A stretch of 29,967 nt of DNA, from positions 1-29,967 of the forward strand of contig JBGTFQ010000006.1 in the NCBI GenBank assembly GCA_041747155.1, written 5' to 3'. Source of the stretch: JACDDK01 sp041747155. Lineage in GTDB: Bacteria; Actinomycetota; Rubrobacteria; Rubrobacterales; Rubrobacteraceae. Numbering within the stretch: position 1 is the stretch's first letter; every line of letters begins with the position of its first letter. Positions 15,382 through 22,714 of the stretch are shown in pieces. A model generated the notes under the pieces. It did no database searches, was not told the origin of the DNA, and saw nothing but the letters and a program-made list of their open reading frames with translations. A program made the translations under genes and the position numbers.

Positions 15382-16618
15382 AAAGCTGGACGCTCGCGAG
15401 ATGACTGTAGACGAACTGGTCCCAAATTTACGTCGCCCCGGAGGCTTTCTCTCCAAAAATATACGGGACATATCCCGAGACATTATCGAGGATGTGCGGG
15501 AGCGGGGCGATGCGGCTCTGCTCGAATACACCGAGCGTTTCGACGGGGTGCGGCCAGACCCGATCCGGGCGACCAAAGACGAGTTGGAGCAGTCCCGAGC
15601 GCATCTTACGCCGGACGTAGAAGAGAGCTTTGGGGTGGCGATAGAGAACGTCCGAGCGTTTCATGGTCGGGAGATGGATCGCCCCTGGGAACGCAGCCGT
15701 AATGGTGCCACAACCGGCCAACGAGTCCGCCCAATAAGACGCGCCGGTCTGTACATCCCCGGCGGTCACGGCGCGTACCCGAGCACTCTGGTGATGTCCG
15801 CCATCCCCGCGCAAGTCGCCGGAGTGGGGGAGATCCGGGTCTGCACTCCGCCGGGTCCGGACGGTCGTCCGAATCCCATAGTACTCGCCGTGGCGGACCT
15901 GCTCGGTCTCGAAGAAGTCTACGCGGTGGGTGGGGCTCAGGCTGTGGGGGCGATGGCCTACGGCACTAAAAGCGTTGCGCCGGTGGATAAAATCGTCGGT
16001 CCCGGCAATGATTTCGTCACCGCCGCCAAGCTCGAAGTTTTCGGGACCGTTGGTATTGATGCGCCGCAAGGTCCGAGCGAAGTCGTCGTGATCGCCGATG
16101 CGAGCGCGTTTCCCGAGCGCGTAGCTCGCGACCTGATGGCCCAGGCCGAGCATCTCTCTGGTGCTTCGGCGGTGCTGCTCACGCCGAGCGACGAGTTGAT
16201 CCGGAGTGTACAACCGTTGTTGACCGGGGAGCCATCCGAGTTAGTCACGCTCGTGCGGGTGGAGAACCTGGATCACGCGGTGCAGATATCCAACGCCTAC
16301 GCCCCGGAGCACGCGCACGTTATCTCCGAGGATCAAGAAGCCATCCTGCAAGATATCGACGCCGCCGGGATGGTAGCAATCGGCGATTTTAGCCCGGTCG
16401 CTCTTGGCGACTACGCCGCTGGTCCCTCGCACGCTCTGCCATCGAATGGTGCTGCGGCCTGGGCCTCGCCTCTCGGAACCCACGATTTCTCGGCTCGCAC
16501 TAACTACATTCACTACACGCAAGATGCGCTGCGCGAGATCGGACCCCACGTAGAACGCCTCGCCCGCCTCGAAGGTTTCGAGAACCACGCCGAGAGCGTC
16601 CGCGTCCGCCTGAAATAG
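15374..16618 (+). CDS. hisD: Histidinol dehydrogenase
   Basis: A 414-residue zinc- and NAD-dependent enzyme that oxidises L-histidinol twice to L-histidine, the last step of the pathway. Signatures are GLYIPGGHGAYPSTLVMSA, KIVGPGNDFVTAAKLEVFG, GPSEVVVIADASA, AQAEHLSGASAV (zinc-ligand Gln and His), YAPEHAHVI (catalytic Glu-His) and GDYAAGPSHALPSNGAA (zinc-ligand Asp). Length is close to the usual ~430. The TTG start at 15374 overlaps the end of hisG. The 65-base gap after the stop is the largest inside the his cluster, and a second promoter may lie there. Confidence 0.97.
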   Translation: MSKKLDAREMTVDELVPNLRRPGGFLSKNIRDISRDIIEDVRERGDAALLEYTERFDGVRPDPIRATKDELEQSRAHLTPDVEESFGVAIENVRAFHGREMDRPWERSRNGATTGQRVRPIRRAGLYIPGGHGAYPSTLVMSAIPAQVAGVGEIRVCTPPGPDGRPNPIVLAVADLLGLEEVYAVGGAQAVGAMAYGTKSVAPVDKIVGPGNDFVTAAKLEVFGTVGIDAPQGPSEVVVIADASAFPERVARDLMAQAEHLSGASAVLLTPSDELIRSVQPLLTGEPSELVTLVRVENLDHAVQISNAYAPEHAHVISEDQEAILQDIDAAGMVAIGDFSPVALGDYAAGPSHALPSNGAAAWASPLGTHDFSARTNYIHYTQDALREIGPHVERLARLEGFENHAESVRVRLK

Positions 16619-16645
16619 ACCGGTTGCCGGTAACGGTCGTCAGTA

Positions 16646-16675
16646 AGTATTAGAATGCCGCGAGTCAGTATTAGA
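16646..16675 (+). repeat. 9-bp direct repeats 21 bp apart upstream of hisB
   Basis: AGTATTAGA occurs at 16646-16654 and again at 16667-16675. The start-to-start distance is 21 bases, or two DNA turns. The second copy overlaps the beginning of the GAGGAGGAG ribosome site of hisB. This could be a protein-binding element or a pair of -10-like sites (TATTAG/TAGAAT). TTGCCG at 16624-16629 is a weak -35 with too long a spacer. Confidence 0.35.
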
Positions 16676-16683
16676 GGAGGAGC

Positions 16684-17268
16684 ATGACGCGAAAGGGCAA
16701 TGCGGAGCGTAAAACGGGCGAGACTTCTGTCCGGGTGAGCCTGGAGTTGGACGGGACCGGAGAGGCGAACGTCTCGACTGGCGTAGGATTCCTGGACCAC
16801 ATCCTGCACCTGCTCGCGCATCATTCTGGCATGGACCTTACCGTCGAGGCGAAGGGCGATACCTGGGTCGACGACCATCACACCGTCGAAGACACGGGGC
16901 TAGTGCTGGGTCGAGCTTTCGATGAGGCGATGGGGGAGCGAGACGGCATAGTGCGCTTCGCGGATGCGAGTGCGCCGCTTATTGAGGCGATGTCTACGGT
17001 CGTCCTAGACCTCGGGGCTCGAAGCCATCTGACGTGCAACCTTGGGCGGATGCCCGAGAAGATCGGCACTTTCGATGTGGAACTTCTTCAGGAATTCCTA
17101 CGGGCCTTCACTCAGTACGGACGGTTCACGCTGCACTTGAATTGTCACTACGGCGAGAATGCGCATCACAAAGTCGAGTCTGGCGTGAAAGCTCTGGCGG
17201 TTGCTCTGCGGCAAGGCATCGCGCCCCGCAGCAGCGGCAGCGCGTCCACCAAAGGCGTGTTGGATTAG
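16684..17268 (+). CDS. hisB: Imidazoleglycerol-phosphate dehydratase
   Basis: A 194-residue manganese enzyme that removes water from imidazole glycerol phosphate to give imidazole acetol phosphate. The paired metal-binding motifs are present: FLDHILHLLAHHSGMDL, then DDHHTVEDTGLVLG, and in the second half the equivalent HYGENAHHKVESGVKAL. It is the monofunctional form without an N-terminal histidinol-phosphatase domain, which leaves that step to another protein. ATG 16684 follows a very strong GAGGAGGAG site. The next gene starts one base after its stop codon, suggesting coupled translation. Confidence 0.97.
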   Translation: MTRKGNAERKTGETSVRVSLELDGTGEANVSTGVGFLDHILHLLAHHSGMDLTVEAKGDTWVDDHHTVEDTGLVLGRAFDEAMGERDGIVRFADASAPLIEAMSTVVLDLGARSHLTCNLGRMPEKIGTFDVELLQEFLRAFTQYGRFTLHLNCHYGENAHHKVESGVKALAVALRQGIAPRSSGSASTKGVLD

Positions 17269-17269
17269 C

Positions 17270-17914
17270 TTGGCCGGTACTATCGAAACCGTCGTCTTCG
17301 ACATTGGTGGCGTACTCATTGACTGGGACCCTCGCTACCTGTACCGAAAGATATTCGACGACGAATCCGAGATGGAGCATTTCCTGACTGAGATCGCCAC
17401 GCTGGAATGGCACTCGGAACAGGACCGGGGCCGCACGATGAAGGAGGCGACCGAGATACTGTTATCAGAGCACCCGGAGCATGAACCGGAGATAAGTGCC
17501 TTCTACGGTCGCTGGCCGGAGATGTTCGGTGGACCCATCTCCGGCACCGTGGATATCCTGCGGGAATTGCGCGACCGGGGCTATCCGATACACGCCTTGA
17601 CGAATTATTCGGCAGAGGCGTTCGTACTCGCTCGCCAGGATTTCGACTTCCTCGAATGGTTCGATCAAATAGTAGTCTCCGGCGAGGAAGGCATGATCAA
17701 ACCAGACAAAAACCTCTACGCCGTGCTGATCGACCGCACGGGCCTGGACCCCGCAACCACAGTCTTTATAGACGACTCACACCCAAACGTAGCCGCTGCC
17801 CAAGAACTCGGTTTCACTGCCATAGCCTTCGAGAACCCAGAGCTGCTCCACGAAGAGTTAGTCAAGCTGAACCTGCTGAACGAATCTCCCGAAAGGACGA
17901 CCCCCGATGCCTGA
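17270..17914 (+). CDS. HAD-superfamily phosphatase in the his operon, candidate histidinol-phosphatase
   Basis: A 214-residue haloacid-dehalogenase-family hydrolase of the subfamily IA variant 3 type (YihX-like). Motif I is VVFDIGGVLIDWDP with nucleophile Asp11; the second motif-I acid is replaced by Gly, as in YihX-type members. Motif II is ALTNYSAEAF, motif III the Lys in MIKPDK, and motif IV VFIDDSHPNV. The TTG at 17270 follows the hisB stop by one base, and the end overlaps hisH by 8 bases, so it is translated with the his genes. HisB here has no phosphatase domain and no hisN or PHP-type gene is in the window, so dephosphorylation of histidinol phosphate is a reasonable guess. A sugar-phosphate phosphatase is the alternative. 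Confidence 0.85.
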   Translation: MAGTIETVVFDIGGVLIDWDPRYLYRKIFDDESEMEHFLTEIATLEWHSEQDRGRTMKEATEILLSEHPEHEPEISAFYGRWPEMFGGPISGTVDILRELRDRGYPIHALTNYSAEAFVLARQDFDFLEWFDQIVVSGEEGMIKPDKNLYAVLIDRTGLDPATTVFIDDSHPNVAAAQELGFTAIAFENPELLHEELVKLNLLNESPERTTPDA

Positions 17915-18533
17915 ACCTCTAAAGGTCGCGGTCGTGGACTACGACGCGGGCAACACGCTCTCGGTGACGCGGGCATTGGAGAAAGTGGGGGCGACCGTGA
18001 ACCTCACGCCGGACCCTGAGGCGGTTCTCGGAGCGGACGCGGTGGTCTTGCCAGGCGTAGGAGCCTTCGGGGACTGCATGAGGAAGTTACGGGAGCGTGG
18101 TCTGGACGAGGCTTGCCGCGAGGTGTTCGATGCTGGAACGCCGTTTCTTGGGGTTTGCGTCGCGCTCCAGACCGTTTTCGAAGCCTCGGAGGAGACACCC
18201 GGTGTAGCGGGCCTCTGTTTGATGCCGGGTAATGTGGTCCGTTTCGAGAGTGAAAAATTGAAGATTCCGCACATCGGCTGGAACGAGCTCTCTGTCATCC
18301 GGGAGCACCCCATTCTGTCGGGCCTCGACGGAGAAGCATTCTACTTTGTCCACTCCTACTATCCGGAGCCAGCCGAGCCTACGGACCTCGTAGGCGAAGC
18401 GGAGTATGGTACTCGGTTCTGCGCGGCGGCAGGCCGGGAGAACCTTCTGGCCGTGCAGTTTCACCCTGAGAAAAGTAGCCGGGCGGGCTTGAAGCTCTAC
18501 GAGAACTTTCTGACGTGGGCGCGGACGGCTTGA
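17907..18533 (+). CDS. hisH: Imidazole glycerol phosphate synthase, glutaminase subunit
   Basis: A 208-residue class I glutamine amidotransferase that supplies ammonia to HisF in the fifth step of histidine synthesis. VDYDAGNTLSVTRALEK and LPGVGAFGDCM are typical of HisH. The catalytic triad is Cys84, His186 and Glu188 (QFHPEKS). The nucleophile elbow reads GVCVALQ where most relatives have a Gly at the fifth position (GxCxG), a small but visible change. The start ATG 17907 overlaps the HAD gene by 8 bases; AAAGGA lies upstream. Its obligate partner hisF is not in the window. Confidence 0.95.
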   Translation: MPEPLKVAVVDYDAGNTLSVTRALEKVGATVNLTPDPEAVLGADAVVLPGVGAFGDCMRKLRERGLDEACREVFDAGTPFLGVCVALQTVFEASEETPGVAGLCLMPGNVVRFESEKLKIPHIGWNELSVIREHPILSGLDGEAFYFVHSYYPEPAEPTDLVGEAEYGTRFCAAAGRENLLAVQFHPEKSSRAGLKLYENFLTWARTA

Positions 18534-19255
18534 GCGGCTTCACGGTTTATCCGGCTATTGACCTCCGTGGTGGCCGATGCGTGCGGCTGAAACAGGGAGA
18601 TTTCGGGCGTGTCAAAGAGTACGACGCTGATCCGGTGGAGCGAGCGCGGCAGTGGGAGCGTCGCGGGGCGGCGGCGATCCACGTTGTCGATCTCGACGGC
18701 GCAAAAGAGGGACATCCGGTGCAGTTAGATCTCATCCACCGCATGGCGGAAGCCGTCAACGTGCCGTTGCAGGTCGGGGGTGGTGTGCGGACGGTCGAAG
18801 ATCTCCAGCTTGTTCGGGAAGCGGGAGCTGGTCGCATAGTGATGGGAACGGCGGCGGTTGGGGATCGGGCTCTGCGGTTGCAGGCATTGGAGGAGATCGG
18901 GGCTTCGCTTGTCGTAGCGGTAGATGCTCGCGATGGCGTGGTAGCTACTCACGGCTGGCAAGAATCGAGCGGCGTGCGGGTAGAAGATTTGGCCGAAGAA
19001 CTCGCCGCCGATGGCGTATCGTCGGTTCTCTACACCGACGTGGCCCGCGATGGCATGGACGAAGGAACCGCTCTCGACAGCACCACCGCTATCGCCAGAA
19101 TTATCCCGACCATCGCTAGCGGCGGTGTTCGCGGAGAAGATGATGTCGCCGCCCTCGTCGGCGTTCCGGGAATCACCGGAGTCATAGTCGGGACCGCCCT
19201 CTACGAAGGACGCACGACGCTGGAAGGGCTGCTCCGGGTGGCCGAAAACTCCTGA
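18530..19255 (+). CDS. hisA: Phosphoribosylformimino-AICAR-phosphate isomerase
   Basis: A TIM-barrel isomerase of 241 residues from TTG 18530, or 246 from GTG 18515. It opens the ribose of ProFAR to PRFAR in the fourth step of histidine synthesis. YPAIDLRGGRCVRLKQGDF, VVDLDGAKEG, VGGGVRTVEDL, VAVDARDGVVATHGW, LYTDVARDGMDEG and IASGGVRGEDD follow the half-barrel repeats of HisA, with both catalytic Asp residues. TTG 18530 is preferred because it makes a 4-base TTGA overlap with the hisH stop. In many actinobacteria this gene (priA) also does the TrpF reaction; sequence alone does not settle this. No hisF follows, so the operon may end here. Confidence 0.96.
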   Translation: MSGFTVYPAIDLRGGRCVRLKQGDFGRVKEYDADPVERARQWERRGAAAIHVVDLDGAKEGHPVQLDLIHRMAEAVNVPLQVGGGVRTVEDLQLVREAGAGRIVMGTAAVGDRALRLQALEEIGASLVVAVDARDGVVATHGWQESSGVRVEDLAEELAADGVSSVLYTDVARDGMDEGTALDSTTAIARIIPTIASGGVRGEDDVAALVGVPGITGVIVGTALYEGRTTLEGLLRVAENS

Positions 19256-19324
19256 GTGTCCAAAATCTGTGGATTGGGGCTAAACAGCTCTACAGAAAGG
19301 CAGTTTGGACACAAGGAGACCGGG

Positions 19325-19495
19325 ATGTTTCGAGCACTAAATGTGGATGTTATAAGCTTCGGCACGGAGCGCGTGAGGCGGAAACCAGGAGAGACAGTCT
19401 GTGGGCGCTATCTCCGAGTGCCAATGCCCTATCGTTCGCGAAGGCTGCATCTATGCCAAATGGCTTTTAGGACTTCGTCCCGCGCTAGTCTTTAA
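19325..19495 (+). CDS. Doubtful small basic protein downstream of hisA
   Basis: In the 263-base gap after hisA, ATG 19325 has AAGGAG (19313-19318) 6 bases upstream and opens a 56-residue frame rich in Arg and Ser with two Cys. The frame also extends back to a GTG right after the hisA stop. The sequence has no recognisable domain and its composition is unlike neighbouring proteins, so it may be a chance frame with a good ribosome site, a leader peptide, or a decayed gene. Confidence 0.25.
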   Translation: MFRALNVDVISFGTERVRRKPGETVCGRYLRVPMPYRSRRLHLCQMAFRTSSRASL

Positions 19496-19505
19496 GAGAA
19501 AAGAC
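19488..19505 (+). terminator. Weak hairpin at the end of the his region
   Basis: GTCTTT (19488-19493) and AAAGAC (19500-19505) are perfect arms around a 6-base loop. The stem is AT-rich and no T-tract follows. It could help end his transcription or reading from the converging gene at 19519. Confidence 0.2.
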
Positions 19506-19518
19506 CTTTGGTCGAAGG

Positions 19519-19917
19519 CTAGATCTGCCGTGAGTCGGTCTTGCTTTCGCCTTCGTCGTATTTGACGGATTGGAGAGTTTTCCAGGCGAGTTGCGAGATG
19601 GTCTCGTCGGTTGGTCGGCTATCCAGTCCAGCGGCTGAGATAGCTTCGCGGGCGGTCTCTACAGAGGCGTCGAGGGCAGCGTTGATCTCGAATGCTCGGG
19701 CGGCCTGATATTTGACTTCCAGAGAACGTTTCTCCGAAGAATCCACGAAGAACGTCAACTCATACTCCTCGGTTCTGCTCTCGAAGTCCCCAATACGTCG
19801 CGCCGTGCAAAAAATATCCGACATGAGAAGCATCGTATCACTGTAAGCATCCGGTATCTCGAAACATGCACCAGATGCGGGGGAGACGCGATGCGTAGCG
19901 GTGTTTATATTGTGCAA
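19519..19917 (-). CDS. Unknown soluble protein, 132 residues
   Basis: I do not recognise this protein. It is a 132-residue, mildly acidic, cytoplasmic-looking sequence with no signal peptide or membrane helix. The middle (EEYELTFFVDSSEKRSLEVKYQAARAFEINAALDAS) looks like strands followed by a helix, and the C-terminal half is mostly helical. Third-base use and composition resemble the neighbours, which supports real coding. The frame starts at TTG 19917, without a good ribosome site; an internal ATG about 27 residues in is an alternative. It diverges from the penicillin-binding protein gene, starting 44 bases away, so the two may share a control region. Confidence 0.6.
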   Translation of the reverse strand: MHNINTATHRVSPASGACFEIPDAYSDTMLLMSDIFCTARRIGDFESRTEEYELTFFVDSSEKRSLEVKYQAARAFEINAALDASVETAREAISAAGLDSRPTDETISQLAWKTLQSVKYDEGESKTDSRQI

Positions 19918-19961
19918 AGCCGTATCAATGCCACTTCTACGGTAGACTCACGCCCGATATA

Positions 19962-22010
19962 GTGAGCACTCTCTTCGACACCGGCAGCGTTAAAAAGCGG
20001 CCCAAACGGCGCCGAAGAGGACTCGTGTCCCGAACCTTGCGGTTCTTGTTCGTCATGACGCTGCTCACGCTCGTAACGGTCGCGGCGACCATTACGGGAC
20101 TCTACTTCTTTACCGTCCGGGATTACGAAGAGCAACTTCAGAAGCGTTATCCAGATTTAGCCCAGAATTCGCACGTCTACGATCGGAACGGCAAGGAGAT
20201 TTCCCTTGTCCAGGGGAGCGAGAATCGCGAGACCGTAGACTTCGAGGGGCTGGGCGAATATCTCCCCAAAGCTATCGTCGCGGTGGAGGACAAGCGGTTC
20301 TACGACCACGCCGGAGTCGATGGCGAGGGATTGGCTCGGGCGGCCTACGCGGACTTGTCGGCGTGGGAGATACTGGAGGGTGGCTCCACGATAACCGAGC
20401 AGTTGATGAAGAACCTCTACGTGGCCGAGAACGAGCGGGCCAACGCTTCGTTTTGGCGGCGTTTCAAGCAGTCCTCGCTCGCTTTCTCCTACGAACGCCG
20501 CCACACGAAGAAGGAGATCCTGACCGCCTACCTCAACACCGTGTACTTTGGCGATGGCGCGTACGGTGCTGAGATGGCCGCTCAAAGATACTTTGGGAAG
20601 AGCGCGAAGGAACTCTCGATCACGGAAGCTGCGACCCTCGCCGGGTTTTTGCGGGCTCCCTCGACCTATGCGCCAAATGCGGAGTTTCAGGACGAGTTGG
20701 GTGGTTCGCAGCGGGCCGAGGACCGGCGAAATGAAGTCCTGCGTCTGATGGAGGGCCAGGGCATGATCTCGACCCGTGAGCGGCTACGGTCCCAGGGTGA
20801 GCCATTGAGGTTCGACTCCTCCACTACATCGGACGACCCGATCTACGAGCCCTTTCTAGACAAGGTCCGGCGCGAAGTGGAGGCGGAACTTGGTCCGGAC
20901 GCTTTCGAAAAAGGAGGTCTTCGTGTTGAGACGACCGTAGACCCCGAGATGCTGCGCCAAGCCGTCGAAGAGACCGAGACCGAGCTGTCCTTGCCCGGAG
21001 ACCCGGCGGCGTCCATAGTTAGCGTAGAGCCGCAGAGTGGTGCGATCCGGGTTCTAGCCGGTCAGTATGAGGGATTCAACCTCGCTCTGGATGCCCGCCG
21101 TCAGCCGGGTAGCGCGTTCAAGGCTATGGTCCTCGCTACCGCGATAAAGAAGGATGTCTCCCCAGAGACAACATATGTGTCGGAAGATCTGAACATCCGC
21201 TTTCAGGAGGAAGATTTCACCATCAGCAACTACGATTTTATAGAACGTGGACCTATCACTATTCGCGAAGCCCTCGCCGAATCGGACAATACCGTGTTCG
21301 TGCAGCTTGCCTTGGATATCGGACTCGAAAACGTCGTTGGAACGTCTCAGGCGATGGGCATAACTTCGCCGTTGGACCCTTATCCATCCACTGCTATCGG
21401 TGGCCTCGGTACGGGAGTCAGTCCGCTCGAAATGGCATCTTCCTACGGGACGTTCGCGGGGAGTGGGGTTCACCGGCAAGCCTTCGCCGTCGAGCGCGTC
21501 GACCGGATCGATTACGGAGAATCCGAGACGACCTACGACCATCAGGTATTGGGTCGTCGGGTTTTGTCAGGGAATCAGGCCGCACTGGCAGCGGACGTGC
21601 TTCGCGGAGTCGTCGAGGAAGGCACGGCCAGTCGTTTCCACGACTTGGACAAAGAGATCGGACGTCCTTCTGCGGGCAAGACTGGGACTACCGACGACTA
21701 CGCTGATGCCTGGTACGTCGGCTTCACGCCCCGACTCTCGACAGCGGTGTGGGTTGGTTTCCCGGATGCCCGACGTTCCATGGAGGGCGTGCATGGGCTC
21801 GAAGCTGTCAGCGGAGAGAACTTACCCCTGGATCTCTGGTCCTCCTATATGACTCGGGTTACTGACGGAGATCCCGTCCTAGATTTCTCCGAGCCCGATG
21901 GCGGAAGACTGGCCGAAGGGCGGCGCGGTCGCGGCTCGCGAGAATTTCCCGGCGGCAGCGTCGATACCGCCGACGCCACTTCCACAGAAGAGACTACCGA
22001 CGGCTTTTAG
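19962..22010 (+). CDS. Class A penicillin-binding protein (transglycosylase-transpeptidase)
   Basis: A 682-residue bifunctional cell-wall enzyme that polymerises lipid II and cross-links peptidoglycan outside the membrane. A basic N-terminal tail (KKRPKRRRRG) is followed by a single helix at about 28-51. The GT51 domain shows VAVEDKRFYDHAGVDGEGLARA with the catalytic Glu, then GGSTITEQLMKNLY and TAYLNTVYFGDGAYGAEMAA. The transpeptidase domain has SxxK in GSAFKAM (near residue 383), SxN in AESDNTVF (near 441) and KTGT in GKTGTTDDYADAW (near 573). The last ~45 residues are a Gly/Arg/Thr-rich tail. GTG 19962 has no Shine-Dalgarno; TAGACT at 19943-19948 is a possible -10. Length fits a PBP1A/PonA-type enzyme. 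Confidence 0.95.
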   Translation: MSTLFDTGSVKKRPKRRRRGLVSRTLRFLFVMTLLTLVTVAATITGLYFFTVRDYEEQLQKRYPDLAQNSHVYDRNGKEISLVQGSENRETVDFEGLGEYLPKAIVAVEDKRFYDHAGVDGEGLARAAYADLSAWEILEGGSTITEQLMKNLYVAENERANASFWRRFKQSSLAFSYERRHTKKEILTAYLNTVYFGDGAYGAEMAAQRYFGKSAKELSITEAATLAGFLRAPSTYAPNAEFQDELGGSQRAEDRRNEVLRLMEGQGMISTRERLRSQGEPLRFDSSTTSDDPIYEPFLDKVRREVEAELGPDAFEKGGLRVETTVDPEMLRQAVEETETELSLPGDPAASIVSVEPQSGAIRVLAGQYEGFNLALDARRQPGSAFKAMVLATAIKKDVSPETTYVSEDLNIRFQEEDFTISNYDFIERGPITIREALAESDNTVFVQLALDIGLENVVGTSQAMGITSPLDPYPSTAIGGLGTGVSPLEMASSYGTFAGSGVHRQAFAVERVDRIDYGESETTYDHQVLGRRVLSGNQAALAADVLRGVVEEGTASRFHDLDKEIGRPSAGKTGTTDDYADAWYVGFTPRLSTAVWVGFPDARRSMEGVHGLEAVSGENLPLDLWSSYMTRVTDGDPVLDFSEPDGGRLAEGRRGRGSREFPGGSVDTADATSTEETTDGF

Positions 22011-22076
22011 AGCAACGCACTAGCGACACATCACGCTGCCTGCGGTGGCTCTCGGCAATTCAGCAAAAAACTTGAA

Positions 22077-22109
22077 AGCCGAAATGTGAACCGGCTGACT
22101 AGCGTTTTT
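22077..22109 (+). terminator. Possible terminator after the PBP gene
   Basis: AGCCG (22077-22081) and CGGCT (22092-22096) pair around a 10-base loop, with a run of five T at 22105-22109. The stem is short and the T-run is 8 bases away, so confidence is low. Confidence 0.3.
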
Positions 22110-22117
22110 GCATGACG

Positions 22118-22147
22118 TTTCGAGAGTTTGCGTCGTGGTGATATAAC
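22118..22147 (+). promoter_or_regulatory. Putative promoter giving a leaderless mRNA
   Basis: TATAAC (22142-22147) ends 6 bases before ATG 22154. TTTCGA (22118-22123) is a weak -35 at 18 bases. A GGAG sits only one base before the ATG, too close to act as a ribosome site, so leaderless translation fits better. Confidence 0.4.
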
Positions 22148-22153
22148 CGGAGT

Positions 22154-22612
22154 ATGGATCTCGAACGTCTCTATGGCGGCTCTTTTGTCGACTGGTCGAA
22201 GGTCGAAGGTTCTTGGGCCAAGCGAACTATCCCATCACGGCTACTATTGTTCGCCGCACGTAAATACCTCGAAGAAGACGGACTCCCCGAGCCTGATGCG
22301 GAACGAGCGGCGACGCTGTCGAGCGTGCGCTTCCCAGAAGAAATACGGATGGCTTACGCTTCTCCGCCCCCAAACGCCGATGTTGCAGCCTCTCAATCTT
22401 GGGGAACCTTTGTAGATGCTGCGGTCGCCACAGAGATGGAATTGGTCTCTTATGGCGAGCGACCTTTGCTGCTGCACGAATTGCGTGCGGGGCTTGCCCA
22501 GGCTGCCCAGAAGGCCGGGGATGGCACACCTCTCGCTCGGTGGTTCGTTGCGCGAGCGGAGGCGTTACCGGGCGGGGATTTACCGGAAACGCCAGATTAC
22601 TTGCCTGTTTAG
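22154..22612 (+). CDS. Unknown soluble protein, 152 residues
   Basis: I do not recognise this protein. It is 152 residues long with no signal peptide, membrane helix or cysteine-rich motif. It begins MDLERLYGGSFVDWSKVEGS and appears mostly helical, with a Leu/Ala-rich stretch (LLHELRAGLAQAAQKAGDG) in the C-terminal half and a Pro-rich end. Composition and codon choice match neighbours, supporting a real gene. It probably has a leaderless start. It sits about 100 bases upstream of the malic enzyme gene on the same strand, but the gap and the separate ribosome site of that gene leave joint transcription open. Confidence 0.6.
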   Translation: MDLERLYGGSFVDWSKVEGSWAKRTIPSRLLLFAARKYLEEDGLPEPDAERAATLSSVRFPEEIRMAYASPPPNADVAASQSWGTFVDAAVATEMELVSYGERPLLLHELRAGLAQAAQKAGDGTPLARWFVARAEALPGGDLPETPDYLPV

Positions 22613-22714
22613 AAACTTGGCGACGCTATGGTTTACCCCGAGCCATTGCTGGCATAGAATGCCCGCTGTTGGGAGTAGGGTTCGGCGAAAATCATTACGG
22701 GAGAGGTAAGCAAC

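Noticed and set aside
15428..16213. Long open frame on the minus strand opposite hisD (261 codons)
   Set aside because: It lies wholly within hisD, whose motifs are unmistakable; the antisense product is Arg/His-rich and unlike any family.
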